Part shown: positions 47,661 through 47,777 of the stretch, in pieces
How the letters are laid out: each line of letters begins with the position of its first letter
Position numbering within the stretch: the stretch's first letter is position 1
Notes under the pieces: model-generated
The model's input: the letters and a program-made list of their open reading frames with translations, nothing else
Databases searched by the model: none
Told to the model about the DNA's origin: nothing
Program-made: the position numbers and the translations under genes
Source: Stenotrophomonas panacihumi
GTDB lineage: Bacteria > Pseudomonadota > Gammaproteobacteria > Xanthomonadales > Xanthomonadaceae
Direction of reading: 5' to 3'
DNA: 47,777 nt
NCBI RefSeq assembly: GCF_001431645.1
Contig: NZ_LLXU01000002.1
Span: forward strand, 1 to 47,777

Positions 47661-47777
47661 GGCTAATCCCGCTATGCGGGCTTAGCCCCCAAAGTTTGCT
47701 GCGCAAACTTCGGGCCCCAGCTTCTGCCTTGCCTATCCCCCGCAGCTTCGCCGCGCCCCCCTTAACACTCGTTCCTT
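47661..47777. repeat. Multi-hairpin intergenic repeat, copy 3 (inverted, may continue past edge)
   Basis: Read as the reverse complement, this holds the same order of parts as copies 1 and 2: the CGCGGC-GAA-GCTGCG hairpin, the spacer GGATAGGCAAGGCA (complement of 47725-47738), the long stem (47688-47714) with one G-T wobble, and a last hairpin (47661-47687) with a different but fully paired stem. The first hairpin's left arm is not kept. Nothing of the flanking gene is visible. Confidence 0.85.

Overview
This 47.8 kb window is a high-GC, gene-dense chromosomal segment made almost entirely of housekeeping and conserved accessory genes. Protein sequences and gene order point to a gammaproteobacterium of the Xanthomonadaceae/Lysobacteraceae (Xanthomonas, Lysobacter, Luteimonas or a relative). 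Supporting signs are the zapB-like/zapA/6S RNA/5-FCL order, the DUF1631-PilZ pair, pilMNOPQ divergent from a class A PBP, a type B ribosomal protein L31, and a moxR-bat operon. The genus cannot be fixed from sequence reading alone. I saw no tRNA, rRNA, CRISPR array, insertion sequence or prophage.

Layout. Positions 1-3.7 kb hold the 5' end of thiE, a divergent rubredoxin, and a minus-strand run of SirB1-like protein, DUF192 lipoprotein, rpiA, EVE-domain protein and 5-formyl-THF cyclo-ligase. Positions 3.7-4.6 kb hold a 6S RNA with its promoter and terminator, zapA and a zapB-like coiled-coil gene. Positions 4.6-8.4 kb hold a GGDEF-EAL protein and, divergently, a UPF0149 protein and pepP. Positions 8.45-8.71 kb carry two tandem copies of a multi-hairpin intergenic repeat. 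A third, inverted copy lies at the right edge (47.66-47.78 kb).

Positions 8.7-16 kb are minus strand: pepQ, PilZ and DUF1631, then hemW, rdgB, a VOC-family protein and rph. Positions 16-25.9 kb are plus strand: yicC, gmk, rpoZ, spoT, ridA, recG, glk, a Tat-exported glycosylasparaginase-like enzyme and cutC. Next come a serine beta-lactamase-like hydrolase (minus), a nucleoside hydrolase, rpmE2 and gltA. Positions 30-34 kb carry two uncharacterised minus-strand genes and the class A penicillin-binding protein gene mrcA.

Positions 34.1-39.1 kb are the complete type IV pilus operon pilMNOPQ, ending in a terminator. Positions 39.2-46.2 kb are a translationally coupled moxR-DUF58-DUF4381-batA-batBC-batD operon. 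A DAACS-family symporter follows.

Working themes are RNA and ribosome processes (rph, yicC, rpoZ, 6S RNA, L31), stringent response and nucleotide hygiene (spoT, gmk, rdgB), c-di-GMP signalling (GGDEF-EAL, PilZ), pilus assembly, and envelope stress functions (Bat). No clearly new multi-gene system is evident. The most unusual element is the hairpin repeat, whose stems are kept by compensatory differences between copies. Smaller oddities are noted in individual proteins: a symporter Na+-site change, a degenerate MIDAS in BatB, long tails on PilN and PilO, and a non-canonical EAL motif. All calls rest on reading the sequence and recalling families; no searches were run.
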